DNA of 64,000 bases from JACDHG01 sp963811585 (GCA_963811585.1 CAWERR010000002.1:143143-207142), one strand, 5' to 3'; positions 50,374 to 59,715 are shown, numbered from the stretch's first letter. Translations and numbers: made by a program. The notes: generated by a model from the sequence alone, not told the origin.

Positions 50374-52587
50374 TCAGGCGTCGACAGTCTCGTCAGCCGA
50401 CTCGGAATCCTCGACCACTGGTGCGAGCGACAGCTTGCCCCGGTCGTCGATCTCGCGGATCTCGACCTGGAGCTTCTGGCCGACCGAGACGACGTCGTCG
50501 ACGTTCTCGACCCGCTTGCCGCCAGCAAGAGCACGGAGCTTCGAGATGTGAAGCAGTCCGTCCTTGCCTGGCAACAGCGAGACGAACGCACCGAAGTTCG
50601 TCGTCTTGACCACCGTGCCGAGGTAGCGCTCGCCGATCTCGGGCATGGTCGGGTTGGCGATCGCGTTGATCGTCGCCCGCGCAGCCTCGGCCGCGTCGCC
50701 GTTGTCGGCGCCGACGTAGATCGTGCCGTCGTCCTCGATGCTGATCTGAGCACCGGTGTCGTCCTGGATCTGGTTGATGACCTTGCCCTTGGGCCCGATC
50801 ACTTCGCCGATCTTGTCGACGGGCACCTTCATGGTGAGGATGCGCGGTGCGGTCGGTGCCATCTCGTCGGGTGAGTCGATGGCCTCAGCCATCACGTCGA
50901 GGATCGTCATCCGAGCATCGCGGGCCTGGCCCAACGCGGCTCCGAGGACCTCAGCCGGGATGCCGTCAAGCTTCGTGTCGAGCTGCAACGCCGTGACGAA
51001 GTCGCGAGTGCCGGCGACCTTGAAGTCCATGTCGCCGAAGGCGTCCTCGGCGCCGAGGATGTCGGTGAGCGTGACGAACTTCTGCTCGCCGTCGACCTCT
51101 CCCGTGATGAGGCCCATCGCGATGCCGCCGACCGGCGCACGCAGCGGCACACCGGCGTTCAGCAAGGCCATGGTGGACGCACAGACCGAGCCCATCGAGG
51201 TGGAGCCGTTGGAGCTCAGCGCCTCGGAGACCTGACGGATGGCGTAGGGGAACTCCTCGCGCGTGGGCAGGACGGGCAGCAGCGCCCGGCCGGCAAGCGC
51301 GCCGTGGCCGATCTCGCGGCGCTTCGGCGAACCGACGCGTCCGGTCTCACCGGTGGAGTACGGCGGGAAGTTGTAGTTGTGCATGTAGCGGCGGCTCGTC
51401 TCCGGGGAGAGCGTGTCGAGCTTCTGCTCGAGCGACAGCATGTTGAGTGTCGTGACGCCCAGGATCTGGGTCTCACCACGCTCGAACAGCGCCGATCCGT
51501 GCACCCGGGGCAGCACTCCGACCTCGGCCGAGAGCGTGCGGATGTCGGTGAGTCCGCGGCCGTCCATGCGGACCTGGTCGCGGAGCACGCGCTCGCGGAC
51601 GAGCTGCTTGGTCAGGGATCGGAATGCGGCACCGATCTCCTTCTCGCGACCCTCGAAATCGCCGCCGAGCTTCTCCAGCACGACTGCCTTGATCTCGTCG
51701 AGGCGCTCCTCGCGCTCCTGCTTCCCGCCGATGGTCAGCGCGGAGGCGAGGTCGCTCTGCGCAGCCGCCTCGACGGACGCAAACGCGTCGTCTTGGTAGT
51801 CGAGGAAGCGTGGGAACTCGGTGACCGGCTTGGCTGCCACGTCGGCGAGCTGCTGCTGCGCCACGCACAGCTGCTTGATGAACGCCTTGGAGGCCTCGAG
51901 GCCCTCGGCGACGATCTCTTCGGTCGGTGCCTGGGCGCCGGCGCGAACCTTCTCCCAGGTCGCCAGCGTCGACTCGGCCTCGACCATCATGATCGCGACG
52001 TCGCCGGTGTCGGTGACACGGCCGGCCACGACCATGTCGAAGACGGAGTCTTCGGTCTGGCTGTGCTTGGGGAATGCCACCCACTGGCCGTCGATGAGCG
52101 CCACCCGGACGGCACCGATGGGGCCGCTGAACGGCAGCCCGGAGAGCTGCGTCGACAAGGAGGCAGCGTTGATGGCCAACACGTCATACGGCGCGTCGGG
52201 GTGCAGCGCCATCACCGTGATGACGACCTGGACCTCGTTGCGCAGGCCCGAGACGAACGACGGCCGCAGCGGTCGGTCGATCAGGCGGCAGGTCAAGATG
52301 GCGTCTTCGGACGGCCGGCCTTCGCGGCGGAAGAACGAGCCCGGGATACGTCCGGCGGCATACATCCGCTCCTCGACGTCAACGGTCAAGGGGAAGAAGT
52401 CGAAGTGGTCTTTGGGGTGCTTGCCGGCGGTCGTCGCCGACAACAACATGGTCTCCTCGTCGAGGTAGGCGACGGCGGAGCCGGCGGCCTGGCGGGCAAG
52501 CTGCCCGGTCTCGAAGCGGATCGTGCGTTTTCCGTGAGCACCGTTGTCAATCACGGTTTCTACGGACTGGGGGTCGGATCCCGTCAT
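50374..52587 (-). CDS. pnp: Polyribonucleotide nucleotidyltransferase (PNPase)
   Basis: Exoribonuclease/polymerase of 737 residues that degrades RNA phosphorolytically and can also add tails. It has two RNase PH domains (GSFFRREGRPSEDAILTCRLIDRPLRP in the first; GRALLPVLPTREEFPYAIRQVSEALSSNGSTSMGSVC in the second), a helical linker, a KH domain (VPVDKIGEVIGPKGKVINQIQDDTGAQI) and an S1 domain (GERYLGTVVKTTNFGAFVSLLPGKDGLLHISKL). AAAGGA stands before the ATG. Upstream is the 386-base leader after rpsO; downstream the M16 gene follows after five bases. Confidence 0.97.
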   Translation of the reverse strand: MTGSDPQSVETVIDNGAHGKRTIRFETGQLARQAAGSAVAYLDEETMLLSATTAGKHPKDHFDFFPLTVDVEERMYAAGRIPGSFFRREGRPSEDAILTCRLIDRPLRPSFVSGLRNEVQVVITVMALHPDAPYDVLAINAASLSTQLSGLPFSGPIGAVRVALIDGQWVAFPKHSQTEDSVFDMVVAGRVTDTGDVAIMMVEAESTLATWEKVRAGAQAPTEEIVAEGLEASKAFIKQLCVAQQQLADVAAKPVTEFPRFLDYQDDAFASVEAAAQSDLASALTIGGKQEREERLDEIKAVVLEKLGGDFEGREKEIGAAFRSLTKQLVRERVLRDQVRMDGRGLTDIRTLSAEVGVLPRVHGSALFERGETQILGVTTLNMLSLEQKLDTLSPETSRRYMHNYNFPPYSTGETGRVGSPKRREIGHGALAGRALLPVLPTREEFPYAIRQVSEALSSNGSTSMGSVCASTMALLNAGVPLRAPVGGIAMGLITGEVDGEQKFVTLTDILGAEDAFGDMDFKVAGTRDFVTALQLDTKLDGIPAEVLGAALGQARDARMTILDVMAEAIDSPDEMAPTAPRILTMKVPVDKIGEVIGPKGKVINQIQDDTGAQISIEDDGTIYVGADNGDAAEAARATINAIANPTMPEIGERYLGTVVKTTNFGAFVSLLPGKDGLLHISKLRALAGGKRVENVDDVVSVGQKLQVEIREIDDRGKLSLAPVVEDSESADETVDA

Positions 52588-52973
52588 GGGAGTCCTTTCT
52601 CAAACATGTGACGTCGCACGTTGTACGCCGCAGGCGCGGGGGCCTGTCAGGGTGGGCTGCTTCGAGAGCAGGTCCACCGGCGTCAGTTACGGTCTGCGTC
52701 GCGGCGGCGGGGCCGGGTATGCCGGTCTGCCTGCTGCCCGACGCATACGTCTCTCGCCGAGGCCGGTCTTCGATCGAGGCTTGCGGGGCGGGCCTGCTGT
52801 GCAGGTGTCCCGAGAGCCACTACCGAGGACCGGCTTCCTCGCTTCGCGAGCGTCAGCGCGTGACGTCACTTTGGGTTGTGGTACTCCCCGTGTGGGAGCA
52901 CCCATCTGGTGGTGCTATTCGGTTGTGAAGCTTCGTGGAACTCTATTCAGTTTGAGTCGAGAGAGCGAAAAGC
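52588..52973. other. rpsO-pnp intergenic leader
   Basis: No gene is visible. In other bacteria the pnp leader is a site of RNase III cleavage and PNPase autocontrol. One clear hairpin is present here at 52880-52902; the rest shows no strong structure by eye. Confidence 0.5.
52880..52902 (-). terminator. Hairpin downstream of rpsO
   Basis: Arms GGTACTCCC and GGGAGCACC pair with one G-T-type mismatch around a five-base loop, about 70 bases past the rpsO stop. It may attenuate read-through into pnp or be an RNA-processing site. Confidence 0.5.
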
Positions 52974-53243
52974 CTATCGACGCAGGCCGAGGCGCTCGAT
53001 GATGCTGCGGTAGCGCTGGATCTCGGTCTTCTGCAGGTAGTTGAGCAACCGACGGCGCTGACCGACGAGGAGCAGCAGGCCACGACGACTGTGATGATCG
53101 TGCTTGTGCTCCTTAAGGTGCTCGGTCAGGTCGGAGATGCGCTTGGTGAGCAGGGCTACCTGCACCTCGGGCGAACCGGTGTCACCGTCTCCAGTTGCGT
53201 AGTTGTCGATGATCTGCCTTTTGGTCGCAGCGTCAAGTGACAC
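52974..53243 (-). CDS. rpsO: 30S ribosomal protein S15
   Basis: Ribosomal protein of 89 residues that binds the central domain of 16S rRNA early in 30S assembly. The sequence matches S15 throughout: IIDNYATGDGDTGSPEVQVALLTKRI, LTEHLKEHKHDHHSRRGLLLLVGQRRRLLNYL and a C-terminal RYRSIIERLGLRR. GTG start with GGGAG six bases upstream. S15 and PNPase are neighbours in most bacteria. Confidence 0.98.
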   Translation of the reverse strand: MSLDAATKRQIIDNYATGDGDTGSPEVQVALLTKRISDLTEHLKEHKHDHHSRRGLLLLVGQRRRLLNYLQKTEIQRYRSIIERLGLRR

Positions 53244-53396
53244 GCGATCTCCCTTCGGGGTTTCGTTGCGCGGCGCGCCGGGGCCTGTTCACCCGGGCAC
53301 TATCGTTCCGCGGCCGTCACACGGCACCTGCCAGGGTATCAGCGCGACCCCGCGGCCTCCCAATCGTCACTCATCGCCCACTTCGCCGGTCGACCC

Positions 53397-53472
53397 CCGC
53401 TGGTCGAGCCTGTCGAGACTTCCCTCCCGCTGGTCGAGCCTGTCGAGACCACCGGGATCTCGACAAGCTCGA
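53397..53472. repeat. Intergenic palindromic repeat, copy 4
   Basis: Two direct copies of CCGCTGGTCGAGCCTGTCGAGA, about 31 bases apart, precede the exact 15-mer TCTCGACAAGCTCGA (53458-53472). The second copy (53434-53448) pairs with that 15-mer with one mismatch. It lies between the divergent rpsO and helicase genes. Confidence 0.75.
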
Positions 53473-53533
53473 TCGCCGGAGTGAGTCGATCGCCGGGGGT
53501 CGCGCCGGGGCGCTGAGGGAAGATGGGGGCACC

Positions 53534-56080
53534 ATGCACCCCGCCGAGCCTCCGTCGCTCCTCGCCCGCATCCCCGCAGATCCAACGCCGGATGCGGTGT
53601 ATGACGCGTTCGAGTCGTGGACGACCGACCAAGGGCTGACCCTCTACCCGGCCCAGACCGAGGCGCTGATCGAGATCGTCGATGGGGCGAACGTCATCCT
53701 CGCCACGCCGACCGGATCAGGCAAGAGCCTGGTCGCCGCGGGGGCGCACTTCGCCGCTCTCGCGGCCGGCAGGCGCAGCTACTACACCGCGCCCATCAAG
53801 GCGCTCGTGTCGGAGAAGTTCTTCGCACTCTGCGACGCGTTCGGCCCCGACAAGGTCGGCATGCTGACCGGCGATGCTGCCGTCAACCCCACCGCGCCCA
53901 TCATCACCGCCACTGCCGAGGTCCTCGCCAACCATGCGCTGCGCGAAGGCAAAGATGCCGACATCGGGTTGGTGGTGATGGACGAGTTCCATTTCTACGC
54001 CGAGCCTGACCGTGGCTGGGCATGGCAGGTGCCGTTGCTGGAGCTCACCGGCTCCCAGTTCGTGCTCATGTCGGCGACGCTCGGCGACATGACGCGGTTC
54101 CGCGACGACCTCACGCGACGTACCGGCACCCGCACGGCCGTCGTCGCGTCGAGCGACCGACCCGTCCCACTGCACTTCTCCTACGTCACGACCCCGATCC
54201 ACGAGACGCTCGAGGAACTCCTCACCACGCACCAGGCGCCTGTGTACGTCGTGCACTTCACGCAGGCCGAAGCCATCGAGCGCGCCCAAGCCCTCTCGAG
54301 CCTGAAAGTCGCGACCCGCGAGGAACGCGACCTGATCGCCGCCCTGATCGGGGACTTCCGCTTCGCCGCCGGCTTCGGCCGCACCCTGAGCCGGCTCATC
54401 CGGATGGGCATCGGCGTCCACCACGCCGGCATGCTGCCGCGCTACCGCCGTCTCGTCGAGACCCTGGCCCAGGCCGGCCTGCTCAAGGTCATCTGCGGCA
54501 CCGACACCCTCGGCGTCGGCATCAACGTGCCGATCCGCACCGTCGTGCTCACCGGCCTCGCCAAGTACGACGGCATCCGCACCCGCCATCTGCGTGCCCG
54601 CGAGTTCCACCAGATCTCCGGCCGGGCCGGACGCGCCGGCTACGACACAGTCGGGAGCGTCGTCGTCCAGGCACCCGAGCACGAGGTCGAGAACGCCCGC
54701 CTGGTCAAGAAGGCAGGCGACGACCCGAAGAAGCTCCGCCGGGTCCAACGCAAGAAAGCCCCCGAAGGCTTTGTCAGCTGGGGCGAGAAGACCTTCGCCA
54801 AGCTCGTAGCCGCAGAGCCCGAGTCGCTCACGTCGAGCTTCGCCGTCACTCACTCGATGCTTCTCAACGTCATCGCCCGACCCGGTGACCCCTTCGCCGC
54901 CATGCGCCGCCTCCTCACCGACAACCACGAGGACCCCGCAGCGCAACGCACTCACATCCGTCACGCGATTGCGATCAGCCGCGCCCTTGTCGCGGGCGGT
55001 GTCGTCGAACGGCTCGCGGAGCCCGAGCCGGACGGTCGCGGCGTCCGCCTCACCGTCGACCTGCAGGCCAACTTCGCCCTCGACCAGCCCTTGTCCGCCT
55101 TCGCAATGGCGTCGCTGGCGCTGCTCGACCAGGCGTCGCCGACGTACGCCCTCGACGTCGTGTCGGTGATCGAGTCCACCCTCGAGGACCCCCGCCAGAT
55201 CTTGTCGGCGCAACGGTTCAAGGCGCGCGGCGAGGCCGTGGCCGTGATGAAGGCCGATGGCATCGAGTACGACGAACGCCTCGAGCTCCTCGAGGAGGTG
55301 ACCCACCCGCAGCCCCTGGCCGAGCTCCTCGAAGCCGCCTACGAGACCTACCGCAAGGGTCATCCCTGGGTGGCCGACCACCCGCTTCGACCGAAGTCGA
55401 TCGTCCGTGACATGTACGAGCGCGCCATGACGTTCGTCGAGTACGTCGGCTTCTACGGCCTTGCCCGCTCCGAAGGGCTGGTGCTGCGCTACCTCACCGA
55501 CGCCTACCGCGCCCTGCGCCACACCGTGCCGGAGTCCGCCCGCAACGACGAGCTCGACGACCTCGTCGAATGGCTCGGTGAGCTCGCCCGCCAGGTCGAC
55601 TCCTCACTGCTCGACGAATGGGAGAAGCTGGCGGCCGGAGACGACATCGACCCGGCCGATCTCGTCCGGCCTCCGCTCGACGCCGATGTCCGCCCGGTGA
55701 CCGGCAACCCACGCGCTTTCCGGGTGCTGGTGCGCAACGCGATGTTCCGCCGGGTCGAGCTTGCTGCCCGTCACGACTGGGCCGAGCTGGGCGAGCTGGG
55801 CGAGCTGGACGCGGATGCTGGCTGGGACGCCGAGGCCTGGCAAGAGGCCATGGCGACGTACTGGGACGAGCACCAGACCTTGCTGACCGACGCCGACGCC
55901 CGTGGGCCAGGGCTGCTCATCATCGACGACGCGAGCGAGCCGGGCCAGTGGCACGTCAGGCAGATCCTGCACGACCCGCAGGGTTTCCACGACTGGGCGT
56001 TGTTGGCGACCGTCGACCTGGCCGCCTCCGACGAGGCTGGCTACGCCGTCATCCAGCTCGACGACATCACCTCCGGCTGA
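53534..56080 (+). CDS. DEAD/DEAH-box RNA helicase with DUF3516 C-terminus
   Basis: Superfamily 2 helicase of 848 residues. Motif I ATPTGSGKSLVA, motif Ia TAPIKALVSEKFF, motif II VVMDEFHFYAEPDRGWAW (DEFH), motif III VLMSATLGD, motif IV-V region HHAGMLPRYRRLVE and VICGTDTLGVGINVPIRTVV, and motif VI EFHQISGRAGRAG are all intact. The C-terminal 300 residues are the DUF3516 domain of actinobacterial helicases related to HelY/Ski2-like enzymes. Likely role: RNA unwinding in decay or ribosome work, which fits its place next to rpsO-pnp. The ATG at 53534 was chosen; the frame back to 53237 reads through the repeat. Confidence 0.93.
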   Translation: MHPAEPPSLLARIPADPTPDAVYDAFESWTTDQGLTLYPAQTEALIEIVDGANVILATPTGSGKSLVAAGAHFAALAAGRRSYYTAPIKALVSEKFFALCDAFGPDKVGMLTGDAAVNPTAPIITATAEVLANHALREGKDADIGLVVMDEFHFYAEPDRGWAWQVPLLELTGSQFVLMSATLGDMTRFRDDLTRRTGTRTAVVASSDRPVPLHFSYVTTPIHETLEELLTTHQAPVYVVHFTQAEAIERAQALSSLKVATREERDLIAALIGDFRFAAGFGRTLSRLIRMGIGVHHAGMLPRYRRLVETLAQAGLLKVICGTDTLGVGINVPIRTVVLTGLAKYDGIRTRHLRAREFHQISGRAGRAGYDTVGSVVVQAPEHEVENARLVKKAGDDPKKLRRVQRKKAPEGFVSWGEKTFAKLVAAEPESLTSSFAVTHSMLLNVIARPGDPFAAMRRLLTDNHEDPAAQRTHIRHAIAISRALVAGGVVERLAEPEPDGRGVRLTVDLQANFALDQPLSAFAMASLALLDQASPTYALDVVSVIESTLEDPRQILSAQRFKARGEAVAVMKADGIEYDERLELLEEVTHPQPLAELLEAAYETYRKGHPWVADHPLRPKSIVRDMYERAMTFVEYVGFYGLARSEGLVLRYLTDAYRALRHTVPESARNDELDDLVEWLGELARQVDSSLLDEWEKLAAGDDIDPADLVRPPLDADVRPVTGNPRAFRVLVRNAMFRRVELAARHDWAELGELGELDADAGWDAEAWQEAMATYWDEHQTLLTDADARGPGLLIIDDASEPGQWHVRQILHDPQGFHDWALLATVDLAASDEAGYAVIQLDDITSG

Positions 56081-56123
56081 GCCGCTGATCGACGGGCCCT
56101 GCTGATCGACCGATCCCCGCTGA

Positions 56124-56327
56124 TCGAGCTTGTCGAGATCACCGGGTCTCGACAAGCTCGACCGACGGTGGGGCGCTCGACCGACGGTGGGGCGCTCGAC
56201 CGACGGGAGGCCGCTCGACCGACGGGAGGCCGCTCGACCGACCGGAGGCCGCTCGACCGACGGGAGACCGCTCGACCGACGGGAGGCCGCTCGACCGACG
56301 GCGGGACGGTCGACCGACGGCGGGACG
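56124..56327. repeat. Palindrome plus nine-unit 19-bp tandem array, copy 5
   Basis: A perfect 15-base hairpin (56124-56138 with 56147-56161, eight-base loop) runs straight into nine units of exactly 19 bases. These begin at 56157, 56176, 56195, 56214, 56233, 56252, 56271, 56290 and 56309. The unit core is CTCGACCGACGG, and the last seven bases drift from TGGGGCG through GAGGCCG to CGGGACG. The array fills the space between the convergent helicase and LtrA genes. The hairpin arms are the same 15-mer as in the four other sites. Confidence 0.9.
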
Positions 56328-56332
56328 TGCTG

Positions 56333-57556
56333 CTAGCTCTCGTGTTGGCGGACCTGGTCGCGGGCAGCGCCGAAGCGCAGCACCTCGTAGCCGACCAACG
56401 CAGCCAGGAGGGCGGCGACGAGCGCCAGCGCGGCGAGCGCGGGAAGCTGCCAGGCGAGCGGCAAGAGGGCCACGAGCAGGAGGGCAACCAGGGTGCGATG
56501 GACGTTCCAGGTGCCGACATTGCGGCGGCGGAACGCGACGTGGCCCAACAGGTGCACGGCGACACCGCCATAGAGCGCGACCAGGGGCACGCCCGTCAGC
56601 GCATCCGAGAGCGTGTGATGGTCGGTGTCCGAGACGTACTCGAGGACCTTCTTCAACCCCAGGGCGAGGAAGATGATCGAGATCACGATCGGGAAATGCA
56701 GGTAGGTGTAGGAGTCCCTGGCCAGCCTGCTGCGTTCCTGCCCCCGCGTGCGCGACAGCACTCCTTCGGCGACGTGTGCCACCACGTCGAAGTACAACCA
56801 CCACAGACTCACGGCGACGGCGACGCCGAGCACCGCTGCCGCGAGCACGTTCACCGACACTGGGTGCTCGCCCACGCCGACTCCGATGGCCACCAGCGAC
56901 TCTCCCAGCGCCACGATGACGATCAAGCCGTGTCGCTCGGCGAAATGGCCTGGGCTCGGCAGCCGCCATCCCGACGTCCCCGCGATCCAGATTCCGAGGT
57001 AGTCGACGAGGAGTGCCGCTGCCCACAGGCCGGTCTGGTACGGCGGCCCGAGCGCCCCTCCGACCACCAGCAGCACGGCAGCTCCCGCGACCGGCAGCGC
57101 CGTGATCATGAGCTGTCGACGCAGCGCAGTGTCGTCCGCGGCAGCGACCAGATAGCAGCCCAGATGGACCATCCGCAGCGCGGCATAGCAAACGGCAAGG
57201 ACAACGGGCATGAAGAGTCCGCCCGCCCCGTCCTCGAACGACTCCGGGATCGCCAACGCCACGACGAACATCAGGGCCATCGCCACGATGACGGTCGCCC
57301 GCACCACTCCCTCATCGGCATGGGCCTGGTTGCCCAGCCATGCGTAGGAACACCAGGCCCACCAGAGCAGGGCCAGCAGGACAAGCCCTCGCAATGCCCC
57401 GGTCGCGGTCGGGTCGTCGGCCATCAACTGCGTCACCTGGGTGAACGCAAAGACGAACACGAGGTCGAAGAACAGCTCCAGCGATGTCACGCGGTGCGTC
57501 TCGTTGGTCGGTGACACCCGAGAGAGCCGTGCTCGCAGGGGTTGGCCTGTAATCAT
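56333..57556 (-). CDS. Low-temperature-requirement protein A (LtrA) family membrane protein
   Basis: Protein of 407 residues with about 11 helices. Family hallmarks are the N-terminal VTSLELFFDLVFVFAFTQVTQLM, the WWAWCSYAWLGNQAHADEGVVR region, and ERHGLIVIVALGESLVAIGVGV followed by SLWWLYFDVVA and YTYLHFPIVISIIFLALGLKKVLE. LtrA was first linked to growth at low temperature in Listeria; its activity is not known. The C-terminus lies five bases from the tandem array, and the ATG at 57556 is preceded by GAGAGG. Confidence 0.9.
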   Translation of the reverse strand: MITGQPLRARLSRVSPTNETHRVTSLELFFDLVFVFAFTQVTQLMADDPTATGALRGLVLLALLWWAWCSYAWLGNQAHADEGVVRATVIVAMALMFVVALAIPESFEDGAGGLFMPVVLAVCYAALRMVHLGCYLVAAADDTALRRQLMITALPVAGAAVLLVVGGALGPPYQTGLWAAALLVDYLGIWIAGTSGWRLPSPGHFAERHGLIVIVALGESLVAIGVGVGEHPVSVNVLAAAVLGVAVAVSLWWLYFDVVAHVAEGVLSRTRGQERSRLARDSYTYLHFPIVISIIFLALGLKKVLEYVSDTDHHTLSDALTGVPLVALYGGVAVHLLGHVAFRRRNVGTWNVHRTLVALLLVALLPLAWQLPALAALALVAALLAALVGYEVLRFGAARDQVRQHES

Positions 57557-57604
57557 GTAATCAGTATGCCTCTCCCGTCTACTCGCAACGGGCGCGATCG
57601 ACCC

Positions 57605-58594
57605 TCAGCTGCGGCTCCGCAGCGCTCGATAGACCGTCTGTACGCCGACCGCCCGCTCGAGCTCCTCGGCGATCGACGTGAAGAACTGCTTGCGGTAGTT
57701 CTCGTCGGTGACGGCATAGACGGTGAAGTAGAGGCCCGAGAACGCGGCAAGGAACACCGCCACCTGGAAGAGCTCGTTGCTGACCGGGAGCCAGTCGAGC
57801 GACGGCAGCTTCGTCGGCGGGTGACCGACCCAGGACTCGATCACCGAGTCGCTGATCGCAACCTTGCCGAAGACGAGGAAGAAGCCGAACACCGACAGAG
57901 CCAGCAAGAAGACCTGCAGGGCCTGCGAGAACAACAGCACCAGGACCAGGTTGGCCCGCTGGATCGGCGACAACCTCACCACCGCCTCCTGAGTGACGTC
58001 CGCGGCCGCTGCTGCGACGGGAGTGCCCTGGCAGATCCGCACCAGGCCCTCGTCGTCCGCCTCGTCGCTGACGCGTCGTACCTCCTCCGGAAGCCGCACC
58101 AGCAGGAACGCCATCGCCACACCCGCGAACAGCAGCACGGTCAGCCATAGCAGCCCGCGGTCGAGTGCGCTGCTGACCTGCCAGACCTCGGTGTTGATGA
58201 ACAGGAACGTGATGAACAACAGCAGCAAAGGCAGCGCTCGGGTGATCAGGGGGAACAGCCAGCTGAGGCTGCCGAACGTATGGCCTGCTGCCCATCGCAC
58301 GATCGGCTGCAGGTGCAGCGACACCAGGGCGTAGATGAGGACGAGGCCAGCGACTGAGACGGCGCCGACGAGCACCCCTGTCGAAATGTCGGTGGTCATC
58401 AGGCCGACGCCCACTCCCGCCGCGGCCCCGACGACGAAGGCGATCAGCGCGACGGGAGCAAGCCGCGTACGGCGGAGAGCCGCCAGCACGCGTCGCTCGT
58501 TGCCCGCGACGAAGTACGGCAGACCGTGCTGCTCGAACCAGCGCTCGGCCTCGACGACCGTGGCCGCGCGTTCCTCATCGGTCATCTGGCCCAC
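57605..58594 (-). CDS. Hypothetical membrane protein
   Basis: Protein of 329 residues that begins with a conserved-looking soluble segment (DEERAATVVEAERWFEQHGLPYFV). About seven helices follow, among them LAPVALIAFVVGAAAGVGVGL, GVLVGAVSVAGLVLIYALVSL, ALPLLLLFITFLFINTEVWQV, LLWLTVLLFAGVAMAFLLVRL, LVLVLLFSQALQVFLLALSVFGFFLVFG and ELFQVAVFLAAFSGLYFTVYAV. The C-terminus (YRKQFFTSIAEELERAVGVQTVYRAL) suits a cytoplasmic tail. No domain name can be assigned. Start is GTG 58594 or ATG 58585, neither with a good ribosome site. Confidence 0.75.
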   Translation of the reverse strand: MGQMTDEERAATVVEAERWFEQHGLPYFVAGNERRVLAALRRTRLAPVALIAFVVGAAAGVGVGLMTTDISTGVLVGAVSVAGLVLIYALVSLHLQPIVRWAAGHTFGSLSWLFPLITRALPLLLLFITFLFINTEVWQVSSALDRGLLWLTVLLFAGVAMAFLLVRLPEEVRRVSDEADDEGLVRICQGTPVAAAAADVTQEAVVRLSPIQRANLVLVLLFSQALQVFLLALSVFGFFLVFGKVAISDSVIESWVGHPPTKLPSLDWLPVSNELFQVAVFLAAFSGLYFTVYAVTDENYRKQFFTSIAEELERAVGVQTVYRALRSRS

Positions 58595-58676
58595 GCTAAC
58601 CGGCTAAGCAGATTCCCCCTCAAGTGGCCGACATCGCGCGTGTCATCACCTGCACCACGTCGGCCACTCGCGACAC

Positions 58677-59645
58677 TCAAGGCGGCGGCTGCTCGACCAG
58701 CAGGTCGCGCGCCCGGTCAACGTCGTCCTTCATCTGTTCGACCAGTGCGTCGACCGAGTCGAACTTGACCTGGCCTCTGAGGTTCTCGGTGAAGGCGATC
58801 TCGATGATGACGCCGTACAGCTCGAGGTCGGTCCGGTCGAGGACGTACGCCTCGACACGACGGTCTACGCCGTCGAAGGTCGGGTTGGTCCCGACCGAGA
58901 TCGCGGCCGGCCACCACGGTGCGTCCGCCTGGTCGAGGCGGCGCGTCCAGCCGGCATAGACGCCGTCGGCGGGGACGGCGGTGCGGCTCGTCTCGACCGG
59001 CACGTTGGCGGTCGGGTAGCCGAGCTCGCGTCCCCGCTGCTCACCCTGGACGACATACCCTCGGACGGCGAACGGCCGCCCCAGCGCTCGGGTGGCCGCG
59101 GCGACGTCGCCTTCGGAGAGACGCTTGCGGACGTATGACGACGACCAGGCCTCGCCGCCCTCGTCACCCGGACCGTCGAGCGGTAGACCCACGACCGTCA
59201 CACCTTGCTCGCCGCAGAGCTCGCGGAGCAGGTCGACGTTGCCGAGGGCGCGGTGACCGAAGTGGAAGTTCTCACCGACGACGACGCCCGCGGCGTGCAG
59301 CTTCCCGAGCACGTAATCGGTGACGAACTCGGCTGCCGGCACTCGCGCAACCTCAGGCGTGAACGTGATGACGAGCACCGCGTCCGCCCCTGCGTCGGCG
59401 AGCAGCGCGATGCGGCGGTCGAGCGAGGTCAGTGGCTGAGGCGCCTTGTCGGGGCGGATCACGCTGAGCGGATGCGGGTCGAACGTCACCGCCACGACAG
59501 GAAGACCACCGAGCTCGGTGGCGAGCTCGTGAGCACGCGCGAGCACGTGGCGATGGCCCAGATGGACGCCATCGAAGTTCCCGATCGTGACGACGGTCGA
59601 GCCAAGTCGTGGGTCGATCTCCGCCGTGTCATGCCACACCTGCAC
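58677..59645 (-). CDS. ribF: Bifunctional riboflavin kinase / FAD synthetase
   Basis: Enzyme of 322 residues that phosphorylates riboflavin to FMN and adenylates FMN to FAD. The N-terminal nucleotidyltransferase domain has VVTIGNFDGVHLGHRHVLARA, VVAVTFDPHPL, ADAVLVITFTPEVARVPAAEFV and GENFHFGHRALGNVD, plus the SSSYVRKRLSEGDV region. The C-terminal kinase domain has RPFAVRGYVVQGEQRGRELGYPTANV with the conserved PTAN, and a PADGVYAGW strand. GTG start. In related genomes it sits near truB, rpsO and pnp; truB is not seen here. Confidence 0.95.
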   Translation of the reverse strand: MQVWHDTAEIDPRLGSTVVTIGNFDGVHLGHRHVLARAHELATELGGLPVVAVTFDPHPLSVIRPDKAPQPLTSLDRRIALLADAGADAVLVITFTPEVARVPAAEFVTDYVLGKLHAAGVVVGENFHFGHRALGNVDLLRELCGEQGVTVVGLPLDGPGDEGGEAWSSSYVRKRLSEGDVAAATRALGRPFAVRGYVVQGEQRGRELGYPTANVPVETSRTAVPADGVYAGWTRRLDQADAPWWPAAISVGTNPTFDGVDRRVEAYVLDRTDLELYGVIIEIAFTENLRGQVKFDSVDALVEQMKDDVDRARDLLVEQPPP

Positions 59646-59715
59646 CGGGTTGGGGTCCTCTCCTCGACTCGTCTGCTTGTCGAGGCAACTCTCCCATGCC
59701 GGTGAGCACGCTTGC

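Noticed and set aside
51304..52611. 435-codon plus-strand frame opposite pnp
   Set aside because: Shadow of PNPase, whose RNase PH, KH and S1 motifs are complete on the minus strand.
52588..52973. Riboswitch or small-RNA gene in the pnp leader
   Set aside because: Only one modest hairpin is visible, and no known riboswitch core could be recognised.
53717..55522. 601-codon minus-strand frame inside the helicase gene
   Set aside because: The helicase on the plus strand has all SF2 motifs; the antisense product is low-complexity and unrelated to any family I know.
56157..56327. CRISPR array
   Set aside because: The units are 19 bases with no unique spacers and no cas genes nearby; this is a simple tandem array.
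30103..56327. The 15-mer palindromes as ordinary terminators
   Set aside because: Two of the five copies lie between divergent genes and one between genes on the same strand, so termination cannot be the shared function, though some copies may terminate.
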